Positions 8,537-17,713 of a stretch of DNA of 64,000 nt are shown in pieces. The stretch's first letter is position 1. The number at the start of each line of letters is the position of its first letter. Location of the stretch: positions 190,576-254,575 of the forward strand of contig CAVBQS010000053.1 of assembly GCA_963597615.1 (NCBI GenBank). The letters run 5' to 3'. Made by a program: the position numbers and the translations under genes. This DNA comes from CAKRJP01 sp963597615 (lineage in GTDB: Bacteria > Bacillota > Clostridia > Lachnospirales > Lachnospiraceae). The notes under the pieces were generated by a model. It was not told the DNA's origin. It made no database searches and saw only the letters and a list, made by a program, of their open reading frames with translations.

Positions 8537-10933
8537 ATGAGTCTGAAATATGAAGCCATCATTAAGAAAATGACCTTGGAAGAGAAAGCACGGATGATGT
8601 CCGGTAAAAGCACCTGGGAAACCCAGGATTATGAAAAATATGGGATTCCGTCTATGTTTATGTCAGATGGTCCCCACGGCCTTCGCAAGCAGGCAGGAGC
8701 AGGAGATCATTTGGGAATCAATGGCAGTTTGCCGGCTACTTGTTTTCCTACTGCGGCTTCCGTAGCCAACAGCTGGGATGAGTCCTTAGGAGAAGAAATT
8801 GGACAGGCCTTAGGGGAAGAGGCAGCAACTCTTGGGGTAAATGTAGTTTTAGGACCCGGCCTTAATATAAAAAGAAGTCCCCTGTGCGGACGAAACTTTG
8901 AGTATTTTTCAGAGGATCCCTATCACGCAGGAAAAATGGCAGCAGCTTATATCCGGGGAATCCAAAGTAAGGGAGTGGCAGCCTGCCCAAAACACTTTGC
9001 AGCCAACAGCCAAGAACTTCGCCGTATGGCTAACGATTCTGTAGTGGATGAGCGTACCTTTAGAGAAATTTATACCACAGGATTCGAGATTGCTGTAAAG
9101 GAAGGCCATGCAAAATCTATTATGTCCTCCTACAATGAGATTAATGGGGTGTATGCCAATGAAAATTCCCACCTTTTACAGGAAATTTTGGTGGATGAGT
9201 GGGGCTTTGATGGCTATGTTGTTTCTGACTGGGGCGGAAGTAACGACCATGCCTTAGGAGTAAAGAACGGAAGTCATTTGGAAATGCCAGGAACCGGAGA
9301 CAGCGGTGTTCATGACATTGTAAAAGCTATTAAAGAAGGAAGCCTTTCTGAGGATACCTTAGACCAGAGATTAGATGAACTTCTAGCAGTTATTTTTGAC
9401 ACTCATGATGCTACAGAAAATGCCAAGGGAAAGTCCTTTGATATTGAGGCTCACCATGCTCTTGCTAGAAAAGCTGCAGAGGAAAGCATTGTGCTTCTAA
9501 AAAATGAAGACCAGATCCTTCCTTTAAAGGCGGGAACTAAGGTTGCTGTTATTGGAGATTTTGCAAAGGTTCCCCGCTACCAGGGAGCAGGTTCTTCTCT
9601 GGTAAATCCTACCAAGGAAGCAGAGAGCATCTTAAATGTCATTAAAGATTACGATGTAGAGATGGTGTCCTACAGCCAGGGTTATGTTCGCAACAAAAAG
9701 CCAGATCATAATTTGATTAAAGAAGCAAAGGAAGCAGCAAAAAATGCAGAGGTGGTTTTAATCTTTGCAGGATTAGATGAGATTAGTGAGTCAGAGGGAC
9801 TTGACCGTACCCACATGGAAATGCCGGAAGGACAGAGGGCCTTGATCGATGAAATTTCCACAGTAAATGACAAGGTGGTTGTGGTGCTTTCTGCAGGATC
9901 TGCCGTTGAGATGCCATGGCATTCTTATGTAAAGGGAATTCTTCATGGATATTTAGGAGGACAGGCAGGAGCCTCTGCCATGATGAATGCCATTACCGGT
10001 AAGGTAAATCCATCTGGTAGATTAAATGAAACTTATCCTATGGCATACAAGGATACCCCGGCCTATGCCTATTATCCAGGAAAAGAAAGAAGCAGTGAGT
10101 TTAGAGAGGGGCTTTATGTTGGATATCGCTATTATTCTACCCTTCAGAAAAAAGTTCGCTTCCCATTTGGCTATGGTTTGAGTTATACTACATTTACATA
10201 TAGTGATTTAAAGGTTACAGATCAGGGTGTTACCTTTAAAATCAAAAATACAGGTAAGCTTGTAGGATGTGAGATTCCACAGCTCTATGTAGGAAAGAAA
10301 TCTGACACAATTTTCCGCCCGGTTTATGAATTAAAGGGATTTGCAAGAGTAGATCTTGCACCGGGAGAAGAAAAGGAGGTTGCCATTTCCTTTGATGATA
10401 AGACCTTCCGCTTCTATGATGTAAGAACCGATAGCTGGGAAATTGAAAGTGGATGCTATGAAATCTATGTAGGATCCGATGCGGCAACTATGAAGCTGGA
10501 GGGAAACCTTGAAGTGAAGGGCACCGTAACAGAGGGAGGATATAAGAAAGAAAGCCTTCCGAGTTATTTCTCCGGTAAGGTGACCGATATTAAAGATCCT
10601 GAATTTAGAGAACTTTACGGAAGAGAGATTCCGGATGGCAGCTGGAGTGGTGAGATTCGCATGAACGATGCCGTATGTCAGCTCTATTACGGAAAAGGTA
10701 TTCTTGGAAAGATTTTCTGTGGAGTCCTTAAGCAGATGATCAAGCATTGCGAGAAGACTGGTAAGCCAAACCTGAATGTATTATTTAACTATAATATGCC
10801 AATCCGTGGTTATGCAAAGATGACCGGCGGTTTTGTCACAATGGACATGGCCAGGGCCCTGACAGAAATGGCCAATGGACATCGAATTACAGGAACAGCT
10901 CATTTAATCAAGGCAGCGATTAAGAGAAACTAA
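8537..10933 (+). CDS. Family GH3 beta-glycosidase (cytoplasmic)
   Basis: The 798-residue protein has the standard GH3 order: N-terminal barrel (about 1-290), C-terminal alpha/beta sandwich (EESIVLLKNEDQILPL onward), and a fibronectin-III-like domain (about 540-660, starting after FPFGYGLSYTTF). The predicted nucleophile is D231 in GYVVSDWGGSND; GPGLNIKRSPLCGRNFEYFSEDP is the substrate-binding loop. After the FnIII domain there is an extra tail of about 130 residues that I do not recognise. There is no signal peptide, so it acts on short imported glycosides. Substrate (glucoside, xyloside or other) is not decidable here. AGAGAGGA precedes the ATG. Confidence 0.94.
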   Translation: MSLKYEAIIKKMTLEEKARMMSGKSTWETQDYEKYGIPSMFMSDGPHGLRKQAGAGDHLGINGSLPATCFPTAASVANSWDESLGEEIGQALGEEAATLGVNVVLGPGLNIKRSPLCGRNFEYFSEDPYHAGKMAAAYIRGIQSKGVAACPKHFAANSQELRRMANDSVVDERTFREIYTTGFEIAVKEGHAKSIMSSYNEINGVYANENSHLLQEILVDEWGFDGYVVSDWGGSNDHALGVKNGSHLEMPGTGDSGVHDIVKAIKEGSLSEDTLDQRLDELLAVIFDTHDATENAKGKSFDIEAHHALARKAAEESIVLLKNEDQILPLKAGTKVAVIGDFAKVPRYQGAGSSLVNPTKEAESILNVIKDYDVEMVSYSQGYVRNKKPDHNLIKEAKEAAKNAEVVLIFAGLDEISESEGLDRTHMEMPEGQRALIDEISTVNDKVVVVLSAGSAVEMPWHSYVKGILHGYLGGQAGASAMMNAITGKVNPSGRLNETYPMAYKDTPAYAYYPGKERSSEFREGLYVGYRYYSTLQKKVRFPFGYGLSYTTFTYSDLKVTDQGVTFKIKNTGKLVGCEIPQLYVGKKSDTIFRPVYELKGFARVDLAPGEEKEVAISFDDKTFRFYDVRTDSWEIESGCYEIYVGSDAATMKLEGNLEVKGTVTEGGYKKESLPSYFSGKVTDIKDPEFRELYGREIPDGSWSGEIRMNDAVCQLYYGKGILGKIFCGVLKQMIKHCEKTGKPNLNVLFNYNMPIRGYAKMTGGFVTMDMARALTEMANGHRITGTAHLIKAAIKRN

Positions 10934-10970
10934 AGACAATTAAGGACAATTAAGGACAATTAAGGACAAG
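10931..10970 (+). repeat. Four tandem 10-bp units between GH3 gene and LytTR regulator
   Basis: Four head-to-tail units of TAAGGACAAT (first TAAAGACAAT, last TAAGGACAAG). The first unit contains the GH3 stop codon and the last supplies the AAGGA ribosome-binding site of the regulator start at 10974. See the matching finding. Confidence 0.95.
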
Positions 10971-10973
10971 CCA

Positions 10974-11684
10974 ATGATTAAGATTGCAATAGTAGAAGAT
11001 GAAGCAATGTATGGGGAACAACTTCGGACCTATCTTGAGCAATATGAAAAGGAGGAGGGTGAGACTTTTGATATCACCCTCTATACCGATGGAGACCAGA
11101 TCGTCCATAAATACAAATCAGATTTCGACATTATTTTAATGGATGTGGAAATGAAATTTATGGACGGTATGTCTGCAGCGGAGGAGATTCGAAAGATTGA
11201 CTCGGAAGTTGTTATAATTTTTATTACAAATATGGCTCAGTATGCCATAAGAGGATACGCGGTAGATGCACTGGATTATGTGCTAAAACCCGTATCCTAT
11301 TTTGCGTTTTCCCAAAGACTCAAAAGAGCCATCGACAGAATGCATAAGCGAGAGTCTAAATGCATTATGGTGAACATTAAGGGAGGGACGGTCCGGGTAA
11401 ATATCGCCAATATTTTTTATGTGGACAGTCAGGGCCATACCCTGATCCTTCACACCATCCTTGGAAATTATGCCACTACCGGCACCATGAAGGAAATGGA
11501 AGAAAAACTTGCTGGAATGAATTTTTGCCGAGGCAATAAGGGCTATCTTATTAACCTTCAGCATGTGGATGGAATTCAAGATGGATGTGCCATTGTCCGG
11601 GGAGAAAAACTGGTATTAAGCCGGGCCAGAAAGAAAGAATTTATGGAGGCTCTTACGGAATACTGGGGAGAGGTGGTGAAGTAG
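10974..11684 (+). CDS. LytTR-family response regulator
   Basis: The 236-residue protein has a CheY-like receiver (about 1-120; acidic pair E8-D9, phospho-acceptor D57 in DIILMDVEM, K near 105 in VLKPV) and a C-terminal LytTR DNA-binding domain (about 135-235; IMVNIKGGTVRVNIANIFYVDSQGHTLILHT, RGNKGYLINLQHVDGI). Family members bind paired direct repeats upstream of target promoters. The kinase gene follows after one base. Boxes fitting this family occur before both flanking GH3 genes, so it probably activates them. Translation starts from a ribosome-binding site that lies inside a tandem repeat. Confidence 0.94.
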   Translation: MIKIAIVEDEAMYGEQLRTYLEQYEKEEGETFDITLYTDGDQIVHKYKSDFDIILMDVEMKFMDGMSAAEEIRKIDSEVVIIFITNMAQYAIRGYAVDALDYVLKPVSYFAFSQRLKRAIDRMHKRESKCIMVNIKGGTVRVNIANIFYVDSQGHTLILHTILGNYATTGTMKEMEEKLAGMNFCRGNKGYLINLQHVDGIQDGCAIVRGEKLVLSRARKKEFMEALTEYWGEVVK

Positions 11685-11685
11685 T

Positions 11686-13005
11686 ATGCCAGATACGGTG
11701 GGACAGATTGTGCCAGACATTCCCAGATTTTATACTGCCCTTGCAGAGTGGATTGCCTGTATCCTATTTTTGCTGCCTATGAAAAAGAAATATAGCACAA
11801 AGAAGACGGCGGTGATAGCAGGAATCTTTTTGTTGATTCAAAGTGTCTTCCTTATAGGGACAGACAATGTGCCCATTTATTTGTGGATTCCTTGTATGGT
11901 AATGGCTGTGGCCATGATGATGGGATTTCTTTATATGACCTGCCAAATTGAACTTTCAGATGTGGCCTATTTTGCAATGATTGCCTTTGCCCTGGCAGAG
12001 TTTATGGCAGCCACCGAGTGGCAGTTGATCTGCTTTGCATGGAAGGGAAATCTTCCGGGAGTCTTCCTTCGGGGAGTCTTGTTGGTCCTTGTATATGGAG
12101 GCATCGCTTTTGGTTTTTATCACCTGGTTCATGTACACCTCCCTTCCGATGGAAGGCTGGCGGTGACAAAGAAGGAATTCTTCTCAGGAGTTATTATTGC
12201 CGTTGCAGTATTTGCGGTAAGTAATATTGGCTTTATCAGTGACACAGAAGTAGAGGTGGGATTTTTTTCTTATCCCCTAGGCTTTATCCGAATGCTGGTG
12301 GATGCCGGAGGTCTTGCAGTCTTGTATGCTCATTTAATGCAGTGCTCAGAGTTTCGGGTTCGGTCGGAACTGGAGGCAGTCCAAAGTGTGCTGCAAAATC
12401 AATATGTGCAGTACAAGCAGTCTAGGGAGAGTATCGACCTGATTAATTACAAATACCATGACCTAAAACATCAGATTGCCTATCTACGAAGTGAAAGGGA
12501 TTCTGCAAAAAGAGAAGCCTATCTAGACCGCATGGAGGAAGAAATTAAGCAGTATGAAGCCCAGAACAAAACAGGAAATGCAGTCTTAGATACCGTCCTT
12601 ACTTCTAAGAGCCTTTACTGTGCCAAGCATGAAATTACCTTCACCTGCGTGGCAGATGGAACCCTTTTAGAGTTTATGGATGTAATGGATATCTGCAATA
12701 TTTTCGGAAATGCCCTGGATAATGCCATTGAGTGTGAACTAAAAATCCCGGATAAGGAAAAACGCCTGATCCATGTTACGGTATCCAAACAGAAAAACTT
12801 CTTAATCCTTAGGTTTGAGAATTATTTTGAAGGAGACTTAAAGACAAAAGATGGAGATATCCTTACCACCAAGGATGAGAAGGAACACCATGGTTATGGA
12901 ATAAAGAGCATTCGCTATATTATCAATAAGTATGACGGGGCTCTTACGGTGGAAACAAAAGAAAATTGGTTTGAGATGAAGGCTCTGATTCCAATTAAAG
13001 AATAA
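11686..13005 (+). CDS. GHKL-type sensor histidine kinase (AgrC/VirS-like)
   Basis: The 439-residue protein has about six hydrophobic segments in its first 215 residues, a coiled-coil linker (RSELEAVQSVLQNQYVQYKQSRES), the phospho-acceptor box NYKYHDLKHQI (H258) and a GHKL ATPase domain with NIFGNALDNAIECE and GYGIKSIRYIINKYDG. It is the partner of the LytTR regulator encoded immediately before it. A polytopic sensor of this kind usually detects a signal at or in the membrane; relatives sense peptides, but no pro-peptide gene is visible nearby, so a sugar-related signal is as likely. A strong terminator follows the gene. Confidence 0.93.
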   Translation: MPDTVGQIVPDIPRFYTALAEWIACILFLLPMKKKYSTKKTAVIAGIFLLIQSVFLIGTDNVPIYLWIPCMVMAVAMMMGFLYMTCQIELSDVAYFAMIAFALAEFMAATEWQLICFAWKGNLPGVFLRGVLLVLVYGGIAFGFYHLVHVHLPSDGRLAVTKKEFFSGVIIAVAVFAVSNIGFISDTEVEVGFFSYPLGFIRMLVDAGGLAVLYAHLMQCSEFRVRSELEAVQSVLQNQYVQYKQSRESIDLINYKYHDLKHQIAYLRSERDSAKREAYLDRMEEEIKQYEAQNKTGNAVLDTVLTSKSLYCAKHEITFTCVADGTLLEFMDVMDICNIFGNALDNAIECELKIPDKEKRLIHVTVSKQKNFLILRFENYFEGDLKTKDGDILTTKDEKEHHGYGIKSIRYIINKYDGALTVETKENWFEMKALIPIKE

Positions 13006-13028
13006 GATCAGGATTTAATTAGAAAAAG

Positions 13029-13074
13029 CAGGAGAAAAGCTGTGAGAAGTGCACAAGTTTTCTCCTGTTTTTTT
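13029..13074 (+). terminator. Terminator after the LytTR/GHKL pair
   Basis: CAGGAGAAAA at 13029-13038 pairs perfectly with TTTTCTCCTG at 13058-13067, followed by seven T. The loop can form a further small TGTG/CACA stem. Confidence 0.9.
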
Positions 13075-13095
13075 GTTAGAAATAACGAGATGAAA

Positions 13096-13160
13096 ACCGT
13101 TTGTGCAGAAAAAGTGCAGATTATGCATATTTTAAATAAAATGTGAAAATTGTGTTAAAT
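13096..13160 (+). promoter_or_regulatory. Candidate LytTR box and promoter of the membrane-anchored GH3 gene
   Basis: ACCGTTTGT at 13096-13104 fits the LytTR-box consensus. A weaker copy (GCAGATTATGC, 13116-13126) follows about 20 bases later. TTAAAT at 13155-13160 lies 30 bases after the second half, nearly the same distance as at the first GH3 promoter; TACATA at 13165-13170 is an alternative -10. Confidence 0.5.
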
Positions 13161-13214
13161 TAAGTACATAAACATTCCAAAAGGAATGAAAAAGTCTAAA
13201 GGGAGGACAAAAAA

Positions 13215-16124
13215 ATGTTAAGTATTAACATGGATGACGTTGTAAACGTCCTGAATTCGTGCAAACCTTACATTATTGCCCTGGTAGTGGTACTGGTACT
13301 GGCAATTGTTGTAACAGTGGCTTGCATGAAGCTGAAGAAACCGCTGAAACAGCTGGTTCGCAAAGAAGCTTGGTTGGCATTTTTACTGGCATTAGTAATT
13401 ATTGTTAACATGATCTGCTTCATTCCTATGTCAAGTATGATTTCACTGGCTATGGGAAATGGTACCATTTCTGATGAAACCTCAGAGGAGGCTAAGGACT
13501 TGGTACAGGATATTGCCGAGGAAGGTATCGTTCTTTTAAAGAATGAGGAAAACACACTTCCCCTGGCAAGTGACAGTAACTTAAATGTATTTGGTTGGGC
13601 TTCTACCAATCCATGCTACGGTGGTACAGGATCGGGATCCTTATCCGATGCATATCCTACCGTTTCTTTATTACAGGGATTAGAGGATGCTGGCTTTAAC
13701 TTAAATACAGAATTATCTGATTTCTACACAGACTACCGTGCAGATAGACCGGAAGTAGGAATGTGGGCACAGGATTGGACTCTTCCAGAGCCAACTGCTG
13801 ATTCTTATTCTGATGATCTGATTGCAAATGCAAAAGATTTCTCTGATACAGCAATGGTAGTTATTACCCGTGTTGGTGGTGAGGGAGCTGACCTTCCAAC
13901 AGATGTAAGTCAGGTTACTTACGAAGATAACTCAAAGGATTACAAGGACTTCGAGGATGGGGAGCACTACTTACAGTTAAGCCAGACAGAGAAGGATATG
14001 TTAGACCTTGTATGCGCAAACTTTGACAAGGTTGTAGTTGTATACAACGGAGCAAATGCGATGGAGCTTGGATTTGTAAATGAGTACAGCCAGATTAAGA
14101 GTGCCATCTGGTGTCCGGGAACCGGTCAGTCTGGTTTTGAAGCTCTTGGAGAAATCGTAGCAGGTACAATTAATCCATCTGGTAAGACTGCTGACACTTT
14201 CGTAGCTGATCTTACAGCAACTCCTACATGGAACAACTTTGGAGACTTTGATTATGACAATGTAGACGAGTTTGAGTACACCCAGACAGGATTTACAGGA
14301 GAGACAGAGACAACTGCTCCTACCTTTGTAAATTATGTAGAAGGTATCTACGTTGGCTATAAGTTCTATGAGACAGCAGCTGATGAAGGCTTAATCAACT
14401 ACGGTGAGACAGTTTTATTCCCATTTGGACATGGACTTTCTTATACAACATTTACTCAGGAAATGAGTGATATTACAGAAGAGGATGGAAACATTACTTT
14501 CGACGTAACAGTAACAAATACCGGTGACGTAGCTGGTAAAGACGTAGTAGAAACCTATTACAACCCACCATACACCAATGGTGGTATTGAGAAGTCTTCT
14601 GCAAACCTGATTGCTTATGAGAAGACCGATCTCTTAGAGCCAGGCCAGTCTCAGACAATTACAATTTCATTTGCAGCTGAAGACATGGCTTCTTATGACT
14701 ATCAGAATGCAAAGGCTTATGTATTAGAAGCCGGAGATTATGTAATTTCTATCAATGCTGATTCTCATACAGAATACGCTTCTAAGACCTATACGGTAGA
14801 TGAGACCATTACTTATGATGGAGACAATGGAAGAAGTACAGATGAGACTACTGCAACCAATCAGTTTGATTATGCAGAGGGAGATGTAACTTATCTTTCA
14901 AGAGCAAATGGATTTGCAAACTACGCAGAGGCAACTGCAGCACCTACCAACTTCACTATGAGTGATGAGGTAAAGGCTCAGTTCCACAATAACAGCAACT
15001 ATGATCCGGAAGACTACAATGATGATTCTGACGAAATGCCTACGACAGGTGCAAAGAACGGACTTAGCTTGGCAGACTTCCGTGGATTAGACTATGATGA
15101 TGAAAAATGGGATGACCTTCTTGATCAGTTGACTATTTCTGATATGGATACCATGATCGCTATCGGTGGATACCAGACCTCCGCAGCATCAAGTGTTGGT
15201 AAGGTAATGACTGTTGACTGTGACGGACCTGCTTCTATTAACAACAACTTTACCGGAGTTGGATCTGTAGGATTCCCATCTGCAGTTATGATTGCAAGTA
15301 CGTGGAACAAGGATTTGGCAGAGCAGTTTGGTGAGAGCATCGGTAAGATGGCAGATGAGATGGATGTGTCCGGATGGTATGCACCGGCTATGAACACCCA
15401 CCGGTCTGCATTTGCAGGACGTAACTTTGAGTATTATTCAGAAGATGGTGTTCTTGCAGGACACATGGCAGCAAATGCTATTATCGGAGCTGAGAAATAC
15501 GGCGTATATGCTTACATCAAGCATTATGCATTAAATGATCAGGAGACCAACCGTTGTGGAATGCTTTGTACATGGTCGAATGAGCAGGCAATTCGTGAAA
15601 TCTACTTGAAGCCATTTGAAATTTCTGTAAAAGAAGGAAAGGCAAAGGCAGTTATGTCATCCTTCAACTACATTGGAGCAAACTGGGCCGGTGCTAGTAC
15701 TGCTCTTTGCAACACCGTACTTCGTGACGAGTGGGGATTCCGTGGATTTGTAGAAACTGACTACTTCGGAGTATACGGTTACATGGATTCCGATCAGGCA
15801 ATCCGTGGTGGTACAGATCTTATGCTGGTAGCATACGATACAGAGACCAACCATGTAACAGATACTGAGAGTGCAACCAGTGTAAAGGCAATGCGTCAGG
15901 CTTGCAAGAATATTATGTACACAGTAGTAAACAGCCGTGCTTATGATGCAAATAACTTAAGTACAGGACTTCAGAATTGGCAGAAGATGGCCATTGTGAT
16001 TGACGTAATCTTAGCAGCACTGATTATCTTCTTAGAAGTACTTGTAATTAAAAGCTACAAGAAAGCAAAGAAGGTAATGCCGGTTGCAGAAGCTAAAGCT
16101 GTAACAGAAAAATCTGAAGAATAA
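13215..16124 (+). CDS. Membrane-anchored GH3 glycosidase with swapped domain order
   Basis: The 969-residue protein has membrane helices at about 20-38 and 54-80, then the GH3 alpha/beta sandwich domain (from about 90; EEGIVLLKNEENTLPL), the FnIII-like domain (about 410-530, after FPFGHGLSYTTF), and only then the GH3 barrel (about 610-900) with the predicted nucleophile D849 in GFVETDYFGVYGY. A third membrane helix lies at about 925-945. The loop between helices 1 and 2 is basic (KLKKPLKQLVRK) and so is the tail (KSYKKAKK), so by the positive-inside rule the catalytic part is outside. Swapped GH3 order is known from Ruminococcus albus and Butyrivibrio enzymes. GGGAGGA precedes the start; a GtrA-like gene follows after 13 bases. 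Confidence 0.93.
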   Translation: MLSINMDDVVNVLNSCKPYIIALVVVLVLAIVVTVACMKLKKPLKQLVRKEAWLAFLLALVIIVNMICFIPMSSMISLAMGNGTISDETSEEAKDLVQDIAEEGIVLLKNEENTLPLASDSNLNVFGWASTNPCYGGTGSGSLSDAYPTVSLLQGLEDAGFNLNTELSDFYTDYRADRPEVGMWAQDWTLPEPTADSYSDDLIANAKDFSDTAMVVITRVGGEGADLPTDVSQVTYEDNSKDYKDFEDGEHYLQLSQTEKDMLDLVCANFDKVVVVYNGANAMELGFVNEYSQIKSAIWCPGTGQSGFEALGEIVAGTINPSGKTADTFVADLTATPTWNNFGDFDYDNVDEFEYTQTGFTGETETTAPTFVNYVEGIYVGYKFYETAADEGLINYGETVLFPFGHGLSYTTFTQEMSDITEEDGNITFDVTVTNTGDVAGKDVVETYYNPPYTNGGIEKSSANLIAYEKTDLLEPGQSQTITISFAAEDMASYDYQNAKAYVLEAGDYVISINADSHTEYASKTYTVDETITYDGDNGRSTDETTATNQFDYAEGDVTYLSRANGFANYAEATAAPTNFTMSDEVKAQFHNNSNYDPEDYNDDSDEMPTTGAKNGLSLADFRGLDYDDEKWDDLLDQLTISDMDTMIAIGGYQTSAASSVGKVMTVDCDGPASINNNFTGVGSVGFPSAVMIASTWNKDLAEQFGESIGKMADEMDVSGWYAPAMNTHRSAFAGRNFEYYSEDGVLAGHMAANAIIGAEKYGVYAYIKHYALNDQETNRCGMLCTWSNEQAIREIYLKPFEISVKEGKAKAVMSSFNYIGANWAGASTALCNTVLRDEWGFRGFVETDYFGVYGYMDSDQAIRGGTDLMLVAYDTETNHVTDTESATSVKAMRQACKNIMYTVVNSRAYDANNLSTGLQNWQKMAIVIDVILAALIIFLEVLVIKSYKKAKKVMPVAEAKAVTEKSEE

Positions 16125-16137
16125 GAGGTAAGATCTT

Positions 16138-16698
16138 ATGGGAGCAATTAAGAATTTTTGGGAAAGCTTTGCAAATAAGCACCCGGAAGCAGCAAAATGG
16201 GTTCGTGAAGGAGGATTATTCGTAATCGTCAGTAACGTAATCACCGTATTTAAGTATTTAATGCTTTTGATTCTTCCTCTTGCATTTGCAGGACTTCCGA
16301 ATGTCGATTTTGGATTCCCGGGAATTGACCTTACCATGTTTGGAGAAACCTTTAAGTGGAATATTATAGGCTATGATGCCGCACATGGTGGACTACCTTA
16401 CTTTTGTGCTTACATGGTAGCAATGGTGATTGGGGAGTGTATTAATTTCCCAATCCAGAGAAACTTTGTATTCAGAAGCAAAGGAAATATTGCTTACCAA
16501 GCCCTGTGGTATTTCATCGCTTTCTGTATTGTTACCTGTGTAGTAAATTCCATTAACTGCATTTGGGTAGCAGTGGCAGGACTCTTTGTTCCTGGATGGT
16601 TATACAACATTGGAACAACCGTATTAAACGGTGGTGTTTCCATGGTGGTATTCTTCTTTGTAAATAAGATTATTTTCCCTGAGGGAGAACAAAAATAA
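16138..16698 (+). CDS. GtrA-like membrane protein
   Basis: The 186-residue protein has four hydrophobic segments and the GtrA-family signature ECINFPIQRNFVFRSKGN before the third. GtrA proteins are small four-helix membrane proteins linked to moving lipid-linked sugars or to polysaccharide modification. A larger than usual loop (about 58-95) separates the first two segments. It follows the anchored GH3 gene by 13 bases and is followed by a terminator, so the two form an operon; it may help place or modify surface glycans on which that enzyme acts, which is inference. AAGAGGTAAG serves as ribosome-binding site. Confidence 0.8.
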   Translation: MGAIKNFWESFANKHPEAAKWVREGGLFVIVSNVITVFKYLMLLILPLAFAGLPNVDFGFPGIDLTMFGETFKWNIIGYDAAHGGLPYFCAYMVAMVIGECINFPIQRNFVFRSKGNIAYQALWYFIAFCIVTCVVNSINCIWVAVAGLFVPGWLYNIGTTVLNGGVSMVVFFFVNKIIFPEGEQK

Positions 16699-16715
16699 AA
16701 CTTTTAAGAAAACTT

Positions 16716-16750
16716 CCGAGGTATGTTTAAAAAGACATACCTCGGTTTTT
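16716..16750 (+). terminator. Terminator after the GtrA-like gene
   Basis: CCGAGGTATGT pairs perfectly with ACATACCTCGG around an eight-base loop, followed by five T. Confidence 0.93.
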
Positions 16751-16827
16751 GTTTAGATAATTTAACTTTTAAATTTGGGGGAAATATGCTAAGGTGGTAA
16801 AGACGATGTTAATTATAAGGAGGTTAT

Positions 16828-17712
16828 ATGTTAAAGAATGGATTTCATGGTTTCTGCATGGCCTTGGCAGACAGTGTGCCAGGAGTATCTGGAGGAACCG
16901 TAGCATTTATTATGGGCTTCTATGATCAGTTTATTGGATCCATCAATGACCTGGTTTTTGGAAGTATGAAGGAAAAAAAGACAGCCTTGGCTTATTTGAT
17001 CAAGCTGGGAATTGGCTGGATTATCGGTATGGTTATGGCGGTCTTGGTATTGACCGCTATGTTTGAGAGCCATATTTACGGAGTAAGTTCTCTTTTTATT
17101 GGATTTATTGCAGGGGCAATTCCTTTGATCATTATGGAAGAAAAGGAAGCTTTGTGCCATGTGGCAAGAGGAATTCTATTTGGAGTACTGGGCGCAGCTT
17201 TGGTAATTGTAATCACCCTCTTTAACAATGGTTCTGCAGGGGCATCTATGGACCTGGGCCATTTTACTATTGGTTTAGGAGTTCGTTTGTTCTTTACCGG
17301 AATGATTGCAATTTCCGCCATGTTTTTGCCTGGAATTTCAGGATCAACCTTACTTTTGATTTTTGGAGCTTATATTCCGGTAATGACAGCTATTAAGGGA
17401 TTTTTATCCTTGAAGTTCCAGTATTTTCCGGCCTTAGTTTTCTTTGGTTTGGGAATCTTAACCGGTGCTGCTACAGTGGTTCGATTTATTCGAATTTGTC
17501 TGGAAAAATACCGGACCCAGGCAGTGTACGGGATCCTTGGTATGATGGTTGGATCTTTCTATGCCATTGTTATGGGACCTACCACCTTGGAAGAACCAAG
17601 GGATCCATTAAGTCTTGGAACCTTTAGTATTCTTGCTTGTATCGTAGGCCTTGCTTTGGTACTTGGAATGCAATTTGTAAAGAGCAAAGAGGAAAAAAAG
17701 GAACAAAAGTAA
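16828..17712 (+). CDS. DUF368 (PopT-like) polytopic membrane protein
   Basis: The 294-residue protein has about eight membrane helices and the two DUF368 hallmarks in repeated form, ALADSVPGVSGGTVAFIMG near the N-terminus and MFLPGISGSTLLLIFGAY in the middle. DUF368 members (PopT) have been shown in other bacteria to recycle undecaprenyl phosphate across the membrane for cell-wall synthesis. AAGGAGG stands eight bases before the ATG. The next gene starts one base after the stop, so the two are co-translated. Function here is by family. Confidence 0.9.
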   Translation: MLKNGFHGFCMALADSVPGVSGGTVAFIMGFYDQFIGSINDLVFGSMKEKKTALAYLIKLGIGWIIGMVMAVLVLTAMFESHIYGVSSLFIGFIAGAIPLIIMEEKEALCHVARGILFGVLGAALVIVITLFNNGSAGASMDLGHFTIGLGVRLFFTGMIAISAMFLPGISGSTLLLIFGAYIPVMTAIKGFLSLKFQYFPALVFFGLGILTGAATVVRFIRICLEKYRTQAVYGILGMMVGSFYAIVMGPTTLEEPRDPLSLGTFSILACIVGLALVLGMQFVKSKEEKKEQK

Positions 17713-17713
17713 G

